The translations under genes and the position numbers were made by a program. Shown piece by piece: positions 8,826-18,044 of a stretch of 64,000 bases of DNA. The DNA comes from Methanomicrobiales archaeon (lineage in GTDB: Archaea; Halobacteriota; Methanomicrobia; Methanomicrobiales; Methanospirillaceae): NCBI GenBank assembly GCA_012516785.1, contig JAAYWH010000073.1, positions 58,722 through 122,721 on the forward strand, given 5' to 3'. Each line of letters starts with the position of its first letter. Position 1 is the stretch's first letter. The notes under the pieces were generated by a model. It searched no databases, had not been told where the DNA came from, and saw only the letters and a list, made by a program, of their open reading frames with translations.

Positions 8826-9468
8826 GGATGGTAATGATCTCGTTTATCGCAGCGACCGCGACCGGGGTCCCGCCTCTCGTCCCCTCGTTGGAGATGGAGG
8901 GGATATCAAGGCTCCGCAGCTCTTCCTTCGATTCGGCTGCCTTGACGAAACCGACCGGTGTCCCTATCACGAGAGCCGGCCGGCACCCCACCCGGACCAG
9001 ATCACAGATGGCATGCAACGCAGACGGGGCATTGCCGACCACTATCACGGATCCAGCAAGCTGGTCTTTTAGTGCGAGGATCCCGGCACTGCTCCGGGTG
9101 ATCTCTCGGGATTCGGCGAGATCTGCTCCATAATCGAGGGCACAGAGAACCGGGCTGCTATGGCCCTTCTTCTGGATGCCTACCTGGACCATCCTGATAT
9201 CCGTGACGAGAGGGGCAGCTCGGGAGAGGGCAGCAAGGCCTGCCTCCACCGGATTTTTGGTGAACCTGAGGAGCCCTGCCATGGCAAAATCGCCCACCGC
9301 GATGGAGCACCGCTGCCTCACCCGGTCTTCGTAGTCTGCGTCTCCTATCTCCTTTTGTGCAAGCGCCCTGCTCGTCCGTGATATCTCGTATGCCTCGGCG
9401 GTTGTTGCACCAAGGTCAGTATACGTATTTTTTGTGGTAACCCCTCGGGGTGATGATTCCTTTGACAT
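8800..9468 (-). CDS. cbiC: Cobalt-precorrin-8 methylmutase CbiC
   Basis: Moves the methyl group from C11 to C12, making cobyrinate. The protein is 222 aa from ATG 9468, which has GGAGG 10 bases upstream; an in-frame start at 9510 is less likely. Family features include NPVEAGLAALSRAAPLVTDI, MVQVGI, VVGNAPSALHAI, and the C-terminal GTPVGFVKAAESKEEL and GGTPVAVAAINEI. The segment that normally carries the catalytic His (I-H-x-T-x-D-F in typical enzymes) reads CSIAVGDF here, so His appears replaced by Ile (see findings). It overlaps cbiH by 53 nt. The family assignment is firm; catalytic detail is open. Confidence 0.9.
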   Translation of the reverse strand: MSKESSPRGVTTKNTYTDLGATTAEAYEISRTSRALAQKEIGDADYEDRVRQRCSIAVGDFAMAGLLRFTKNPVEAGLAALSRAAPLVTDIRMVQVGIQKKGHSSPVLCALDYGADLAESREITRSSAGILALKDQLAGSVIVVGNAPSALHAICDLVRVGCRPALVIGTPVGFVKAAESKEELRSLDIPSISNEGTRGGTPVAVAAINEIITIHAELKRQP

Positions 9469-10171
9469 CGTCTCCGTTCCTCCAGATCCTGCTCTCCTCG
9501 CCACCCACAATCACGGTGGTGTGCATGTCCACCGCCGTTTCAGCCTGCCCAATCTCTCGCAGCGTGGTGACCATGATCTCCTCACCCTCCCGGTAGGCAT
9601 TCTTCACTATCCCGACCGGTGTGGCCGCCTCCCGGTATTTCCCGGCAATCTCCATGGCCAGTGCAAAGTGATGGGGTCTCCCTCTGCTCTTCGGGTTATA
9701 GAGTACCACTGGCGTCCCCATGGAAAACGCCGCATGGAGCCTCCGTTCGATCACCTCAAGAGGAGTGAGGAGGTCAGAGAGGCTGACTGCCGCAAAATCG
9801 CCGGAAAGGGGAGAACCGAGCAGGGATGCAGCCGCGTTTGCAGCAGTGATGCCGGGTATCACCCTGACCGTAATACTGCATGGCTCATGCTCGAGGACTT
9901 CAAGGACAATACTCGCCATTCCATAGATCCCGGCATCGCCCCCGCTCACCATTGCAACGATGCGTGATCGTGAGAGTTCGATGGATCGCTTTGCCCGCTC
10001 CACTTCCTGCCCCATCGAGCTCCGTATGATCTCCTTTCCGCTGATGAGTGCCCCGATCTGTGACAGGTAGGTATCGTTGCCGATAATGACCTCGGATTGC
10101 AGGAGTGCCTCTCTCGCCTGTCCTGTCATCTGGTCTGGGCTGCCGGGCCCGATCCCGATGATAAAAAGCAT
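9416..10171 (-). CDS. cbiH: Cobalt-factor III (C17)-methyltransferase CbiH
   Basis: Ring-contraction methylase, 251 aa from ATG 10171, which is preceded by AGGAAGGGG. A longer in-frame extension upstream is low-complexity and lacks homology-like sequence, so it is excluded. It starts MLFIIGIGPGSPDQMTGQA, and VSGGDAGIYGMA and VIPGITAANAAASLLGSPL are CbiH/CobJ hallmarks. The protein ends with a short basic tail (GYHKKYVY). Stand-alone CbiH of this length lacks the C-terminal Fe-S extension found in some bacterial enzymes. It lies 10 nt after cbiG. Confidence 0.93.
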   Translation of the reverse strand: MLFIIGIGPGSPDQMTGQAREALLQSEVIIGNDTYLSQIGALISGKEIIRSSMGQEVERAKRSIELSRSRIVAMVSGGDAGIYGMASIVLEVLEHEPCSITVRVIPGITAANAAASLLGSPLSGDFAAVSLSDLLTPLEVIERRLHAAFSMGTPVVLYNPKSRGRPHHFALAMEIAGKYREAATPVGIVKNAYREGEEIMVTTLREIGQAETAVDMHTTVIVGGEESRIWRNGDDVKGIITPRGYHKKYVY

Positions 10172-10181
10172 CCCCTTCCTG

Positions 10182-11051
10182 TTACCGTGCAATGGCAATG
10201 GTGACTCCTCCGATAACTGTTTTTCCCACGACCAGATCTCTTCGTTTTGCCGTGGCAAGGGCGCATGGTTCAGCAACTCCCGAGAGCCCGATTCGGGATG
10301 CCCGCGACCCTGACCGGGTGGGGATGGCATTGATGGTCAGGTCATCCAGGTAAAGGAGCGGCCGCCCAAGAGCACGGACAGCATCGAGCAGGCCGCTCTC
10401 GTGTGCTTTCTTTGCGGTCGTGGCATAGATGAAAACCTGATCCGGCCTGATCCCTGAGGTGGCAAGCACGGTCCGGACCGCTTCCTCGATCTCTTGTGCA
10501 CTGGTATCCTTCCTGCACCCGATCCCGATGCTGTATTCCCCATCCGTGATGAGAAATGCCGTCTCCTTGTTCCCGATGACCACGGCCGGCCCCTGCACCG
10601 AGTAGAGCCGAGTAGTCCCGTCAAGGAACCCGGCATTGACGGTTTTTGAGGTGTCCCGGTTGACCAGGGAATACCCTCCGGCTGCAGCAAGTCCTTCCAC
10701 TGAAGGAACCCCTCCCCGCTCAGTGGCAGTGGTGATCACGGGGAATGCTCCCAGCACCGCCAGTTCCCTTGCCAGTGCATTCGCACCGTGGTGGCCTCCC
10801 GTGACCGGTATGGCGAGACGGAGATCGGGCGTCACCACTACAAGGGCCGGATCCGTCCACTTGTCTTTCAGGTAAGGTGCGATTCCCCTGACGGCTATCC
10901 CCATTGACATCACCGCTGCAATCTCCCGGTAGCATGAGATGGCACTCGAAAAAGCGGTCTCCGAATACTCGAGGAGGTCGGCACCAAGCACCCGGGCAAT
11001 TCTTCCGGCAGCCTCAGAGAACCGTGGCAGATAAATGACGGCCCGGTTCAT
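10182..11051 (-). CDS. cbiG: Cobalt-precorrin-5A hydrolase CbiG
   Basis: Opens the lactone ring of cobalt-precorrin-5A, releasing acetaldehyde. It is 289 aa. The N-terminal and central domains show MSMGIAVRGIAPYLKDKW and IPVTGGHHGANALARELA, which are strong CbiG signatures. The C-terminal domain (about 165-289) contains SIGIGCRKDTSAQEI, VFIYATTAKKAHESG and a closing segment with GVAEPCALA, as in full-length CbiG. The start overlaps the cbiF stop by 4 nt. Confidence 0.93.
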   Translation of the reverse strand: MNRAVIYLPRFSEAAGRIARVLGADLLEYSETAFSSAISCYREIAAVMSMGIAVRGIAPYLKDKWTDPALVVVTPDLRLAIPVTGGHHGANALARELAVLGAFPVITTATERGGVPSVEGLAAAGGYSLVNRDTSKTVNAGFLDGTTRLYSVQGPAVVIGNKETAFLITDGEYSIGIGCRKDTSAQEIEEAVRTVLATSGIRPDQVFIYATTAKKAHESGLLDAVRALGRPLLYLDDLTINAIPTRSGSRASRIGLSGVAEPCALATAKRRDLVVGKTVIGGVTIAIAR

Positions 11052-11764
11052 GAGTAGAGGATCGACCTCCTGTGGCCTGATCCCGATGGATCCAGGACTC
11101 CTCCTACGACCAGGAGTGCCGATCGGGTGATCCCTGCTTCTGCTGCCTTCCCTGCAATATCTGCAACCGTTCCCCTGACAATCTTCTGGTCCGGCCAGCT
11201 CGCATGGTATACCACCGCGGCCGGGGTTGAGGCGGGGTACTGGAGTTTTCCCGTGATCTCATCCAGGCGGTCCGCCCCAAGGAAGAAGACCATCGTGGCA
11301 GTATGGGCAGAGAGCTCATGGATCTCATCATGTGCCAGGGTTTTTCCTGCAGGGCGGGTCACGATCAGGGTATCTGAAATACCGCCGATGGTGAGCTGTG
11401 TCCCGAGTGCGGCCGATGCTGCAAACAGCGATGAGACGCCAGGAATGACCTCGCACGTGATGCCTGCCTCTTCGAGGAGCTGCATCTGCTCGATTATTGC
11501 ACCGAACAACGCAGGGTCCCCAGAGTGGAGCCTGACAACCAGTGCCCCGTTCTGTGCCTCCCGGATCATGAGCGGAACGATATCCTCCAGTGACTTTCCC
11601 CAGCTGTCAAGCTTGATGCGGGCGGATGACCGTGCCACCAGTTCAGGATTTACCAGGGAGCCTGCAAAGATTAGGACCTCCGCCCGGGAGAGCAGGTCCA
11701 TACCTCTGACCGTGATCAGACCGGGATCGCCGGGTCCAGCCCCTACAAAATAGATATGCGGCAT
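11048..11764 (-). CDS. cbiF: Cobalt-precorrin-4 (C11)-methyltransferase CbiF
   Basis: SAM-dependent methylase acting on C11; 238 aa. It starts MPHIYFVGAGPGDPGLITV, and LIFAGSLVNPEL, VRLHSGDPALFGAI and EVIPGVSSLFAASAALG are typical CbiF/CobM motifs. The ATG follows the cbiL stop directly, with no spacer, and the stop overlaps the cbiG start. Coupled translation of the whole cbi run is therefore likely. Confidence 0.94.
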   Translation of the reverse strand: MPHIYFVGAGPGDPGLITVRGMDLLSRAEVLIFAGSLVNPELVARSSARIKLDSWGKSLEDIVPLMIREAQNGALVVRLHSGDPALFGAIIEQMQLLEEAGITCEVIPGVSSLFAASAALGTQLTIGGISDTLIVTRPAGKTLAHDEIHELSAHTATMVFFLGADRLDEITGKLQYPASTPAAVVYHASWPDQKIVRGTVADIAGKAAEAGITRSALLVVGGVLDPSGSGHRRSILYS

Positions 11765-12373
11765 TCACCGCTCCGCGTACAGCACGCTCATATAGTCACT
11801 CTCTTCGGGGAGTTGATCGTCCCGGTATATCTGCATCCCCTCCATGCACATCCGTTCCACCAGGACAAATGATCGGAACCCCTCTTGTTTCAGCGATTCG
11901 GCTACCTGGCGTGGGCGCCGGACCTTCAGCATGATCCGGGATCGTGGTTCGACCGGGCCGTCAGTGACAAGGAAGCCGCCGGAAAGCGAGATCCCGGCCA
12001 CCGAGGCGAAAGCAGTGATGGCACTGATCCCCGGCTCGGTCCTGCACCTGATACCGGGGTGGCGAACGTTTAGGATGGCAGTGAGCCGGGAATAGGTGGA
12101 GAAGAAGTTCGGGTCACCGAGGATACCGAGCACGGCTGTTCCGGTCCGGGCAATCCCCGCGATGCGGTCGGCATTCTGCTCCATACAGACACGGATCCTC
12201 TCTTCATTTCCGGTCATGGGGAAGTCAAGGATCTCTGCATCGCGGTAGGGGGCTACCAGTTCCCTTGCGATCATGCCCGGGACAAACACCGCGTCTGCCT
12301 CGCGGAGGATCCGGACTGCCCGGAGCGTCAGGTATTCCGGTTCCCCCGGCCCAAGCCCAAGTCCGATCAGCAC
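11765..12373 (-). CDS. cbiL: Cobalt-factor II (C20)-methyltransferase CbiL
   Basis: Methylates C20 of the macrocycle as the first corrin-specific methylation. I place the start at GTG 12373: it is preceded by AGGAGGAG at 5 nt spacing and yields VLIGLGLGPGEPEYLTLRA at the N-terminus, the methylase glycine loop. The much longer upstream open frame is the shadow of cbiT. The product is 202 aa, with TAVLGILGDPNFFSTYS and EPGISAITAFASVAG as further family motifs. It overlaps the cbiT stop by 7 nt. Confidence 0.92.
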   Translation of the reverse strand: MLIGLGLGPGEPEYLTLRAVRILREADAVFVPGMIARELVAPYRDAEILDFPMTGNEERIRVCMEQNADRIAGIARTGTAVLGILGDPNFFSTYSRLTAILNVRHPGIRCRTEPGISAITAFASVAGISLSGGFLVTDGPVEPRSRIMLKVRRPRQVAESLKQEGFRSFVLVERMCMEGMQIYRDDQLPEESDYMSVLYAER

Positions 12374-12894
12374 GGGGCTCCTCCTACCACTATGTATATG
12401 GGATCGAGCGGCCGGAACATCAGCCCGCCACCCAGGGGAGCAGTGCGTGCAACCGAAACATGGATCGCTTCTTTGAACATCGACAACTCCTGCATCGTGG
12501 TCACCGCTTCGTGGAGGGTCGAGAGGAGTACTGCATTGACGACCACTGACCTCACCCTCTTTTCCGAGAGGAGGAAGAGCATTCCCGCAAGTCCACGGGA
12601 CCCGCCGACAAACGCAGCATCGATATGGGGCAATGCCCTGATGAGATCGATCCCATGTCCCAGGCTGACCTCGATATTGGTCATCCCTGCCGCCATGGCA
12701 CGATCCTTTGTGCAGGAGACGGCCTCCTCTCTCAGATCGACCGCATAGACCTTTGCAACCCTGCGTGCGGCCTCCAGAGAGACTGTCCCTGTCCCACACC
12801 CGATGTCGGCAACGATATCACCGGGCTCAAGCGAGAGTTTTGCGAGCGAGATCGCCATGATCTCGTCCTTTGTGGGTCCGCCGGGCAGGCTCAT
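12367..12894 (-). CDS. cbiT: Cobalt-precorrin-6B (C15)-methyltransferase, decarboxylating, CbiT
   Basis: Methylates C15 and decarboxylates the C12 acetate side chain. It is a 175-aa Rossmann-fold methyltransferase with the SAM motif VADIGCGTGTVSLEAA near residue 30, preceded by the CbiT-typical PGGPTKDEIMAISLAKL. It is the first cbi gene after a 68-nt gap behind cobA, and that gap contains repeated TATTAA elements, so a separate promoter may start here. The start is MSLPGG at 12894. Confidence 0.93.
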   Translation of the reverse strand: MSLPGGPTKDEIMAISLAKLSLEPGDIVADIGCGTGTVSLEAARRVAKVYAVDLREEAVSCTKDRAMAAGMTNIEVSLGHGIDLIRALPHIDAAFVGGSRGLAGMLFLLSEKRVRSVVVNAVLLSTLHEAVTTMQELSMFKEAIHVSVARTAPLGGGLMFRPLDPIYIVVGGAPC

Positions 12895-12918
12895 GCAGGC
12901 ACCTGACTAAAGTACAGT

Positions 12919-12937
12919 GGTATTAAGGTATTAATAC
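12919..12937 (-). promoter_or_regulatory. Direct repeat plus palindrome in the cobA-cbiT gap (possible cbi promoter/operator)
   Basis: Read on the plus strand, GGTATTAA occurs twice in tandem (12919-12926 and 12927-12934) and the 10-base perfect palindrome GTATTAATAC spans 12928-12937. The elements lie 25-43 bases upstream of the cbiT start, where an archaeal TATA box or an operator would sit. This is the only gap of note inside an otherwise overlapping run of 14 genes. Confidence 0.4.
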
Positions 12938-12962
12938 TTGGATAAATCGCCGTAAGGCCTGT

Positions 12963-13715
12963 TCAGAGGGGGATGATCCCGTCTCCTTCCCGGTACAGAT
13001 TCACCACGCCGCCAATCACGATGACAGCCGGGGGTTTGACGTGCCGTTCCTTTGCAAGGGCTCCTATTCTCGCCAGTGGCCCCGTGGTAACCCGCTGGTC
13101 TTTCCGAAGACCACGCTCGATGATGGCAACCGGGGTATCCGGATCTTTTCCCTCACGGATGAGCAAGCCGGCGATCTGGGGGAGGTTTTTCACTCCCATC
13201 AGGATGACGATGGTCCCTGACTGCTTTGCAAGCAGCGCCCAGTCCAGTGCTGACTCCTCTTTTGTCGGATCCTCATGCCCAGTCAGGATTGTGACCGAGG
13301 ACGCATACCTCCGGTGCGTGAGCGGGATGCCGACCGCCCCGGGTACAGCAAGGGCACTCGTGATCCCCGGGACGAGCTCGACCCCGATCCCTTCCTCCCT
13401 GAGCACCTCGAGTTCCTCGCCGCCCCTGCCAAAGAGGAAGGGATCGCCTCCCTTGAGCCGGACGACCCTCTTTCCCTCTTGTGCCTTCCGGACCATCAGC
13501 TCCTCGATCTCTTCCTGCTCGAGCGTATGGTCAGATCCGTGTTTTCCACAGTCGATCTTTTCAGCATGCTCCGGCAGTGAGCGGAGGATCTCCTCCCCGG
13601 GGAGCTGGTCGTACAGGATCACCTCGGCCGAATCGATCACTTCCCGGGCACGGAGGGAAAGAAGCCCTGCCCCTCCCGGACCGGACCCGACAAGATATAC
13701 TTTACCCTTCATCAC
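12963..13715 (-). CDS. cobA: Uroporphyrinogen-III C-methyltransferase (SUMT)
   Basis: Methylates uroporphyrinogen III at C2 and C7 to precorrin-2, the branch point to siroheme, heme (Ahb route), F430 and cobalamin. The protein is 250 aa and single-domain. Motifs seen are VYLVGSGPGGAGLLSLRA at the N-terminus, DQLPGEEIL, VVRLKGGDPFLFGRGGEE and LVPGITSALAVPGAVGIPLTH (listed in part). It overlaps hemC by 14 nt. No uroporphyrinogen-III synthase domain is fused, and none is present as a separate gene in this cluster. Confidence 0.95.
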   Translation of the reverse strand: MMKGKVYLVGSGPGGAGLLSLRAREVIDSAEVILYDQLPGEEILRSLPEHAEKIDCGKHGSDHTLEQEEIEELMVRKAQEGKRVVRLKGGDPFLFGRGGEELEVLREEGIGVELVPGITSALAVPGAVGIPLTHRRYASSVTILTGHEDPTKEESALDWALLAKQSGTIVILMGVKNLPQIAGLLIREGKDPDTPVAIIERGLRKDQRVTTGPLARIGALAKERHVKPPAVIVIGGVVNLYREGDGIIPL

Positions 13716-14592
13716 AAATCCTCAGTTTCTCATATGCTTCCCTGATCAGTTCCTCACCTTCTTTCCGGAGATACTGTCCAAATGTCCTGGCATCCTCAAG
13801 GGAGCCGACATCATCCTCCCTCCTGATCCTTCTCGTGCCGTCAAGGGAGAGGATCTCCCCGATCAGATGGCCATAGTGGGCATAGATCCCCTGTGGCGTG
13901 AAACAACCTCCCCCTACCTCCTCCATTACCATGCGTTCCATCTCCACGTCAATCCGGGTCTGTGTGTGATCGAGTGGTGCGAATACTTCGCAGAGGGTCG
14001 GATCGCCCCGGCACACCACCGCGATCGTGCCCTGGTTTGGGGAGGGGACGAACCGTTGCGGGGAGAGCCGGGTCCCGGAAACTGACAGTCCCATCCTCTC
14101 GAGTCCCGCTTCAGCAATGACGATGGCGTCGTACTGCCCTTCGACCAGCTTCCGGAGCCTCGTATCCACGTTCCCCCTGAGTTGTTTTACCAAGACCCCC
14201 TCCATGTGCCTGAGCAGCTGTGCCCTCCTTCTCGTGCTTGTTGTCCCTATCACCCGGATCTCTTCCCTTGGAATGGTATGGACCAGGAAGTCCGCAGGAG
14301 AATCGCGCTTGAGTATGGCACAGGTGCGGAGGCCGTCAGGCCGTTTTGCCGGGATGTCCTTCATTGAATGGACGGCTGCATCGATCCTTCCGTCGAGGAT
14401 GGCATCATCGAGTGCCCTCACAAAGACTCCCTGCCCCCCGATCTCGTGGAGGGGAACCCCGTCAACGGTATCCCCTTTGGTCGTGATGATGACGATCTCT
14501 GGTGCGGTACCGCAACTCCGTAGCAGGGAGGCGACCCGCTCTGCCTGGGCCAGTGCGAGCCTGCTCCCTCTGGTTCCAATCCTCACAGGCAT
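13702..14592 (-). CDS. hemC: Hydroxymethylbilane synthase (porphobilinogen deaminase)
   Basis: Condenses four porphobilinogens to hydroxymethylbilane. At 296 aa it has the normal length. [17 protein letters not shown] opens the protein, [15 protein letters not shown] is the active-site loop, and [12 protein letters not shown] binds the chain. The dipyrromethane-cofactor cysteine sits in [12 protein letters not shown] near residue 232. It overlaps hemL by 10 nt and cobA by 14 nt. Confidence 0.96.
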   Translation of the reverse strand: MPVRIGTRGSRLALAQAERVASLLRSCGTAPEIVIITTKGDTVDGVPLHEIGGQGVFVRALDDAILDGRIDAAVHSMKDIPAKRPDGLRTCAILKRDSPADFLVHTIPREEIRVIGTTSTRRRAQLLRHMEGVLVKQLRGNVDTRLRKLVEGQYDAIVIAEAGLERMGLSVSGTRLSPQRFVPSPNQGTIAVVCRGDPTLCEVFAPLDHTQTRIDVEMERMVMEEVGGGCFTPQGIYAHYGHLIGEILSLDGTRRIRREDDVGSLEDARTFGQYLRKEGEELIREAYEKLRICDEG

Positions 14593-15821
14593 GACCTATA
14601 CGCGTCGCTGATCCTCTCGACATCAGCTTCATTGTGGACTGCCGACAGGAAATTGGTCTCAAACTGCGAGGGCGGAAGGAAGATTCCGGTCTTCAGCATG
14701 GCTGACCAGAACGAGGAGAACCGGCCTGTGTCGCACTCTTTTACCTCCCGGTAGTTCCGGGGCGGAGCGGTCCGGAAGAAGAACTTGAACAGGGAGCCAT
14801 GCTGGACAAATGACCCCCCTTTTCCGGTGACTGCTTCACCGATCCGTTTCCCGGCCGAGTCGAGCTCGCGGTAGATGCCGCGATGCGCATGCAGCCACTG
14901 GATGGTCGCCATTCCGGCAGCCAGCGAGAGGGGATTTCCCGAGAACGTCCCTGCCTGGTACACCGGCCCGGCCGGTGCGATACATTCCATGATATCGCGT
15001 CTCCCGCCAAATGCTCCGATAGGGAGGCCTCCCCCGATGATCTTGCCGAGCGTGGTGAGATCCGGCCTGACGTTGTAGTACTCCTGGGCACCTCCGATTC
15101 CAATCCGGTACCCGGTGATCACTTCATCGAAGATAAGCAGGACATCATGGGCACGGGTGATTCTGCGGACTTCCTGGAGATACCCTTTCTCAGGGAGGAC
15201 AGGCCCGATGTTCCCGGGCACCGGTTCGATGATGAATGCCCCGATCTCCGGGTGCCGGAACAGGAGGCTCTCCAGGGCATCGGGATCATTGTACGGGACC
15301 TGCCAGGTATGGGCAACAACATCGGCAAGGACCCCTGCCGAGTCAGGGATCCCGAGGGTTGTCGCTCCTGACCCTGCCTTCACAAGGACACCATCATGGG
15401 CACCATGAAAGCCCCCTTCCACCTTGACGATGTCAGGGCGACCGGAAAACCCGCGTGCCACCCGGATGGCTGCCATCGTTGCCTCGGATCCACTTGAAAC
15501 GAACCGTAGCATCTCCATGCCGGGGTGGTCGCGGATAACCATCCCTGCGTATTCGGGCTCGAGTGGGCAGGGAGTCCCATAGAGCCACCCTTTCCCGAGC
15601 TGGGTGGTGATCGCCTCCTTGATGAGGGGGTGGGCATGGCCGAGGATGAGCGGGCCGTATGCCATGCAGCAATCGATGAGTTCCTCGCCGTCAACCGTGG
15701 CGATCCTACTCCCCTGTGCCGACTTCGTGTAGAAAGGATGGGGCTTAATAGCCCTGACAGGACTGCTCACCCCGCCGGGCATCAGCATCCTGGCCTGTTC
15801 GAAATAATCACTGCTCTTCAT
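14583..15821 (-). CDS. hemL: Glutamate-1-semialdehyde 2,1-aminomutase
   Basis: PLP-dependent conversion of glutamate-1-semialdehyde to 5-aminolevulinate, the second step of the C5 pathway. The start is set at ATG 15821 because [20 protein letters not shown] (listed in part) is the family N-terminus; the nine residues ahead of it belong to the hemB overlap. The protein is 412 aa. [19 protein letters not shown] binds the PLP phosphate, [14 protein letters not shown] carries the cofactor Asp, and [19 protein letters not shown] contains the PLP-binding lysine. Overlaps hemB by 14 nt. Confidence 0.95.
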   Translation of the reverse strand: MKSSDYFEQARMLMPGGVSSPVRAIKPHPFYTKSAQGSRIATVDGEELIDCCMAYGPLILGHAHPLIKEAITTQLGKGWLYGTPCPLEPEYAGMVIRDHPGMEMLRFVSSGSEATMAAIRVARGFSGRPDIVKVEGGFHGAHDGVLVKAGSGATTLGIPDSAGVLADVVAHTWQVPYNDPDALESLLFRHPEIGAFIIEPVPGNIGPVLPEKGYLQEVRRITRAHDVLLIFDEVITGYRIGIGGAQEYYNVRPDLTTLGKIIGGGLPIGAFGGRRDIMECIAPAGPVYQAGTFSGNPLSLAAGMATIQWLHAHRGIYRELDSAGKRIGEAVTGKGGSFVQHGSLFKFFFRTAPPRNYREVKECDTGRFSSFWSAMLKTGIFLPPSQFETNFLSAVHNEADVERISDAYRSCL

Positions 15822-16791
15822 CAAGCCATCCTGCCGCATCCGCGGCATAGTAGGTTATGATCAGGTCCGCACCGGCACGTTTTGCACAGATGAGGCTCTC
15901 CATGACCACGGTCTTCTCATCAATCCACCCGTTCATGGCAGCAGCCCGGATCATGGCGTATTCGCCGCTCACCTGGTACACGGCAACGGGGAGGCCGAAT
16001 GCACGGACCGAGGAGACGATGTCCAGGTAGAATCCTCCCGGTTTTACCATGAGGATATCGGCACCCTCCCGTGCATCGATCTCGGATTCGCGAAGGGCTT
16101 CCCTTGAGTTGGCCGGGTGGATCTGGTAGGTGCTCCTGTCCCCGAATCCGCAGCCCGAATCAGCTGCCTCCCTGAAAGGACCATAGAGTCCGCTCGCAAA
16201 CTTGGTGGAATAGGACATGATCCCGGTCTCCTGGAATCCCTCGTCATCCAGAGCCGTCCGAATCGCCGCAACCATGCCGTCAAGCATGCAGGAAGGGGCA
16301 ACCAGATCCGCGCCTGCCCTTGCATGGCTTACCGCGATCTTTGCTATCAGTTCAAGAGAGGGATCGTTCTGGAGATCCATCCCGGAAGGTCCCTCTCCAA
16401 TGATCCCGCAATGACCGTGGCTGGTGTATTCACATGCACAGACGTCGGTGATGACGAGGACTCCCGGGGCTTCGGATTTTACCCGTTGGACGGCCAGCTG
16501 GATCACCCCGCGGGGATTGTATGCTTCGGTTCCTTCGGGATCCTTCCGGATTGGTATCCCGAAGAGGAGCACGGCGCCAATCCCTCTCTCCTGGAACTGG
16601 CGCACCACCGGGCCAATACCTTCCAGCGGATACCTGAACTGACCGGGCATGGTGGGGATCGGCGTGGGACGTTCTGCAATCTCATCGATGAAAAGCGGCA
16701 TCACGAGATCGGTCTTTCTGAGGTGGTGCTCTTTCACAAAAGGCTGGATAAGCCTTCCGCGGAGCCTTCTCATTCGTTGTTGCGGAAACAT
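15808..16791 (-). CDS. hemB: Porphobilinogen synthase (5-aminolevulinate dehydratase), zinc type
   Basis: Condenses two 5-aminolevulinates to porphobilinogen; 327 aa. The metal site [14 protein letters not shown] has the three cysteines of the zinc-dependent class. The Schiff-base lysines are in [18 protein letters not shown] and [17 protein letters not shown] 16791 is chosen because AAGGGGTGA lies just upstream and [13 protein letters not shown] resembles the usual HemB N-terminus; an alternative ATG at 16773 would give an ATGA overlap with hemA but has no ribosome binding site. Confidence 0.95.
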   Translation of the reverse strand: MFPQQRMRRLRGRLIQPFVKEHHLRKTDLVMPLFIDEIAERPTPIPTMPGQFRYPLEGIGPVVRQFQERGIGAVLLFGIPIRKDPEGTEAYNPRGVIQLAVQRVKSEAPGVLVITDVCACEYTSHGHCGIIGEGPSGMDLQNDPSLELIAKIAVSHARAGADLVAPSCMLDGMVAAIRTALDDEGFQETGIMSYSTKFASGLYGPFREAADSGCGFGDRSTYQIHPANSREALRESEIDAREGADILMVKPGGFYLDIVSSVRAFGLPVAVYQVSGEYAMIRAAAMNGWIDEKTVVMESLICAKRAGADLIITYYAADAAGWLDEEQ

Positions 16792-18044
16792 AACCGTTCA
16801 CCCCTTGTGATCGCAGCGACAAGCGACTCTGCATAGTCCAGATCCCCTTCCTCTGCGCAGAGCCGTATCGAGAAGGTGACATCGGAGAGGATCTTGTTTG
16901 CCAGGACCCTGGTCAGGTCATCCACGATCTCTCTTGTTCTCTCATCCCCGGTTCCGATGCGGCTGATCGCCCGGTCCCTCTCCCGGGTGCGGATCGATTC
17001 AGCCCAGGTATGGAGGATGGCGAGTGTGTCATCGGCTGCTTTGCCGTTGAGGAGGCGGATAAAATGAGCGAGTTCATCGTCCAGGTATACCTGGGCTTTG
17101 GCAGCCTCCGATTTGCGGCTGTTCATCGTGTTCTCGTTGATCTGCCTGAGGCTGTCGATGGTGAAGAGATGGACCCCGTCAATGGCTTCAGCGCCCTCCT
17201 CGACATCACGGGGCTGGGCGATATCCACAAGGATGAGGGGTCTGGGATGGCCTTCAAGCGGCCAGCACCGCCCTCTCATGATCTCCTTCAGGTCGTCACA
17301 GTGGATGACGGGATGGGGGGCCGAGGTGCACGAGATGACAACATCCGAGAGGAGCATGTAGCGGGGGAGATCATCCAGCCTCACTGCTTTTCCCCCGATC
17401 TTTTTGGCAAGCACCTCGGCACGCCCGTAGGTTCTGTTGGCAACATAGATCGCGGTAAGCTGCTTTGCTGCAAGCGCCTGGGCAACGAGCATCCCCATCT
17501 CCCCAGAACCCACCACGAGGATCCTCTTTCCTTCCAGGGAGCCGAGCTGCTCCTCGGCAAGGAGGACTGCGGCAGATCCGATGGATACCGCTCCCCGGTT
17601 GATCTGGGTCTGTTTCCGCACCTCAATCCCGGCGTGGACCGCCTTGTTCACGCAGAGTTCAAGGACCGGGCTTGCACACCCTCTCTCCCGTGCAAAATCG
17701 AGAGCGGTCTTGAGTTGGCCGATGATCTGGTCCTCACCTATGATCATGGAATCCATGCCAGCGGCAAGTTCGAGAAGGTGGCGGAGAGCATCGATCCCGG
17801 AAAGGACAGAAAAGTCCTCCCTGCCCTCTTCCTGCAGGAGTGAGACAAGGCTTGAAGCCTCGCCGTGAACCAGGATCTCGATCCGATTGCAGGTCTGGAG
17901 GAGCAGGATTCCGCGGAACCGGTCTTTTGCTTTCCTCAGGAACGCCTCTTCGTCAGGGAACCTGAAGGCCTCGAGCATGTCCACCGTTGCCGTGTGGTGG
18001 CTGAGGCCGGCGATTGCTATCGGGGAGAAGAGGACTTGGTTCAT
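16770..18044 (-). CDS. hemA: Glutamyl-tRNA reductase
   Basis: First committed tetrapyrrole enzyme: NADPH-dependent reduction of Glu-tRNA(Glu) to glutamate-1-semialdehyde. It is 424 aa. The N-terminal catalytic domain shows GLSHHTATVDMLEAF and LLQTCNRIEIL with the nucleophilic Cys. The NADPH domain shows ILVVGSGEMGMLVAQAL, and the C-terminal part is the helical dimerisation domain. It overlaps sirC by 4 nt and hemB by 22 nt. Being second in the operon fits control of flux at the entry point. Confidence 0.95.
   Translation of the reverse strand: MNQVLFSPIAIAGLSHHTATVDMLEAFRFPDEEAFLRKAKDRFRGILLLQTCNRIEILVHGEASSLVSLLQEEGREDFSVLSGIDALRHLLELAAGMDSMIIGEDQIIGQLKTALDFARERGCASPVLELCVNKAVHAGIEVRKQTQINRGAVSIGSAAVLLAEEQLGSLEGKRILVVGSGEMGMLVAQALAAKQLTAIYVANRTYGRAEVLAKKIGGKAVRLDDLPRYMLLSDVVISCTSAPHPVIHCDDLKEIMRGRCWPLEGHPRPLILVDIAQPRDVEEGAEAIDGVHLFTIDSLRQINENTMNSRKSEAAKAQVYLDDELAHFIRLLNGKAADDTLAILHTWAESIRTRERDRAISRIGTGDERTREIVDDLTRVLANKILSDVTFSIRLCAEEGDLDYAESLVAAITRGERLCFRNNE

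Noticed and set aside
10172..10330. N-terminal extension of CbiH
   Set aside because: The extension overlaps cbiG, and the family N-terminus begins at 10171 behind a strong ribosome binding site.
12374..12799. Upstream extension of cbiL to 12799
   Set aside because: This part is the shadow of cbiT; a good AGGAGGAG site and the methylase N-terminus place the start at GTG 12373.
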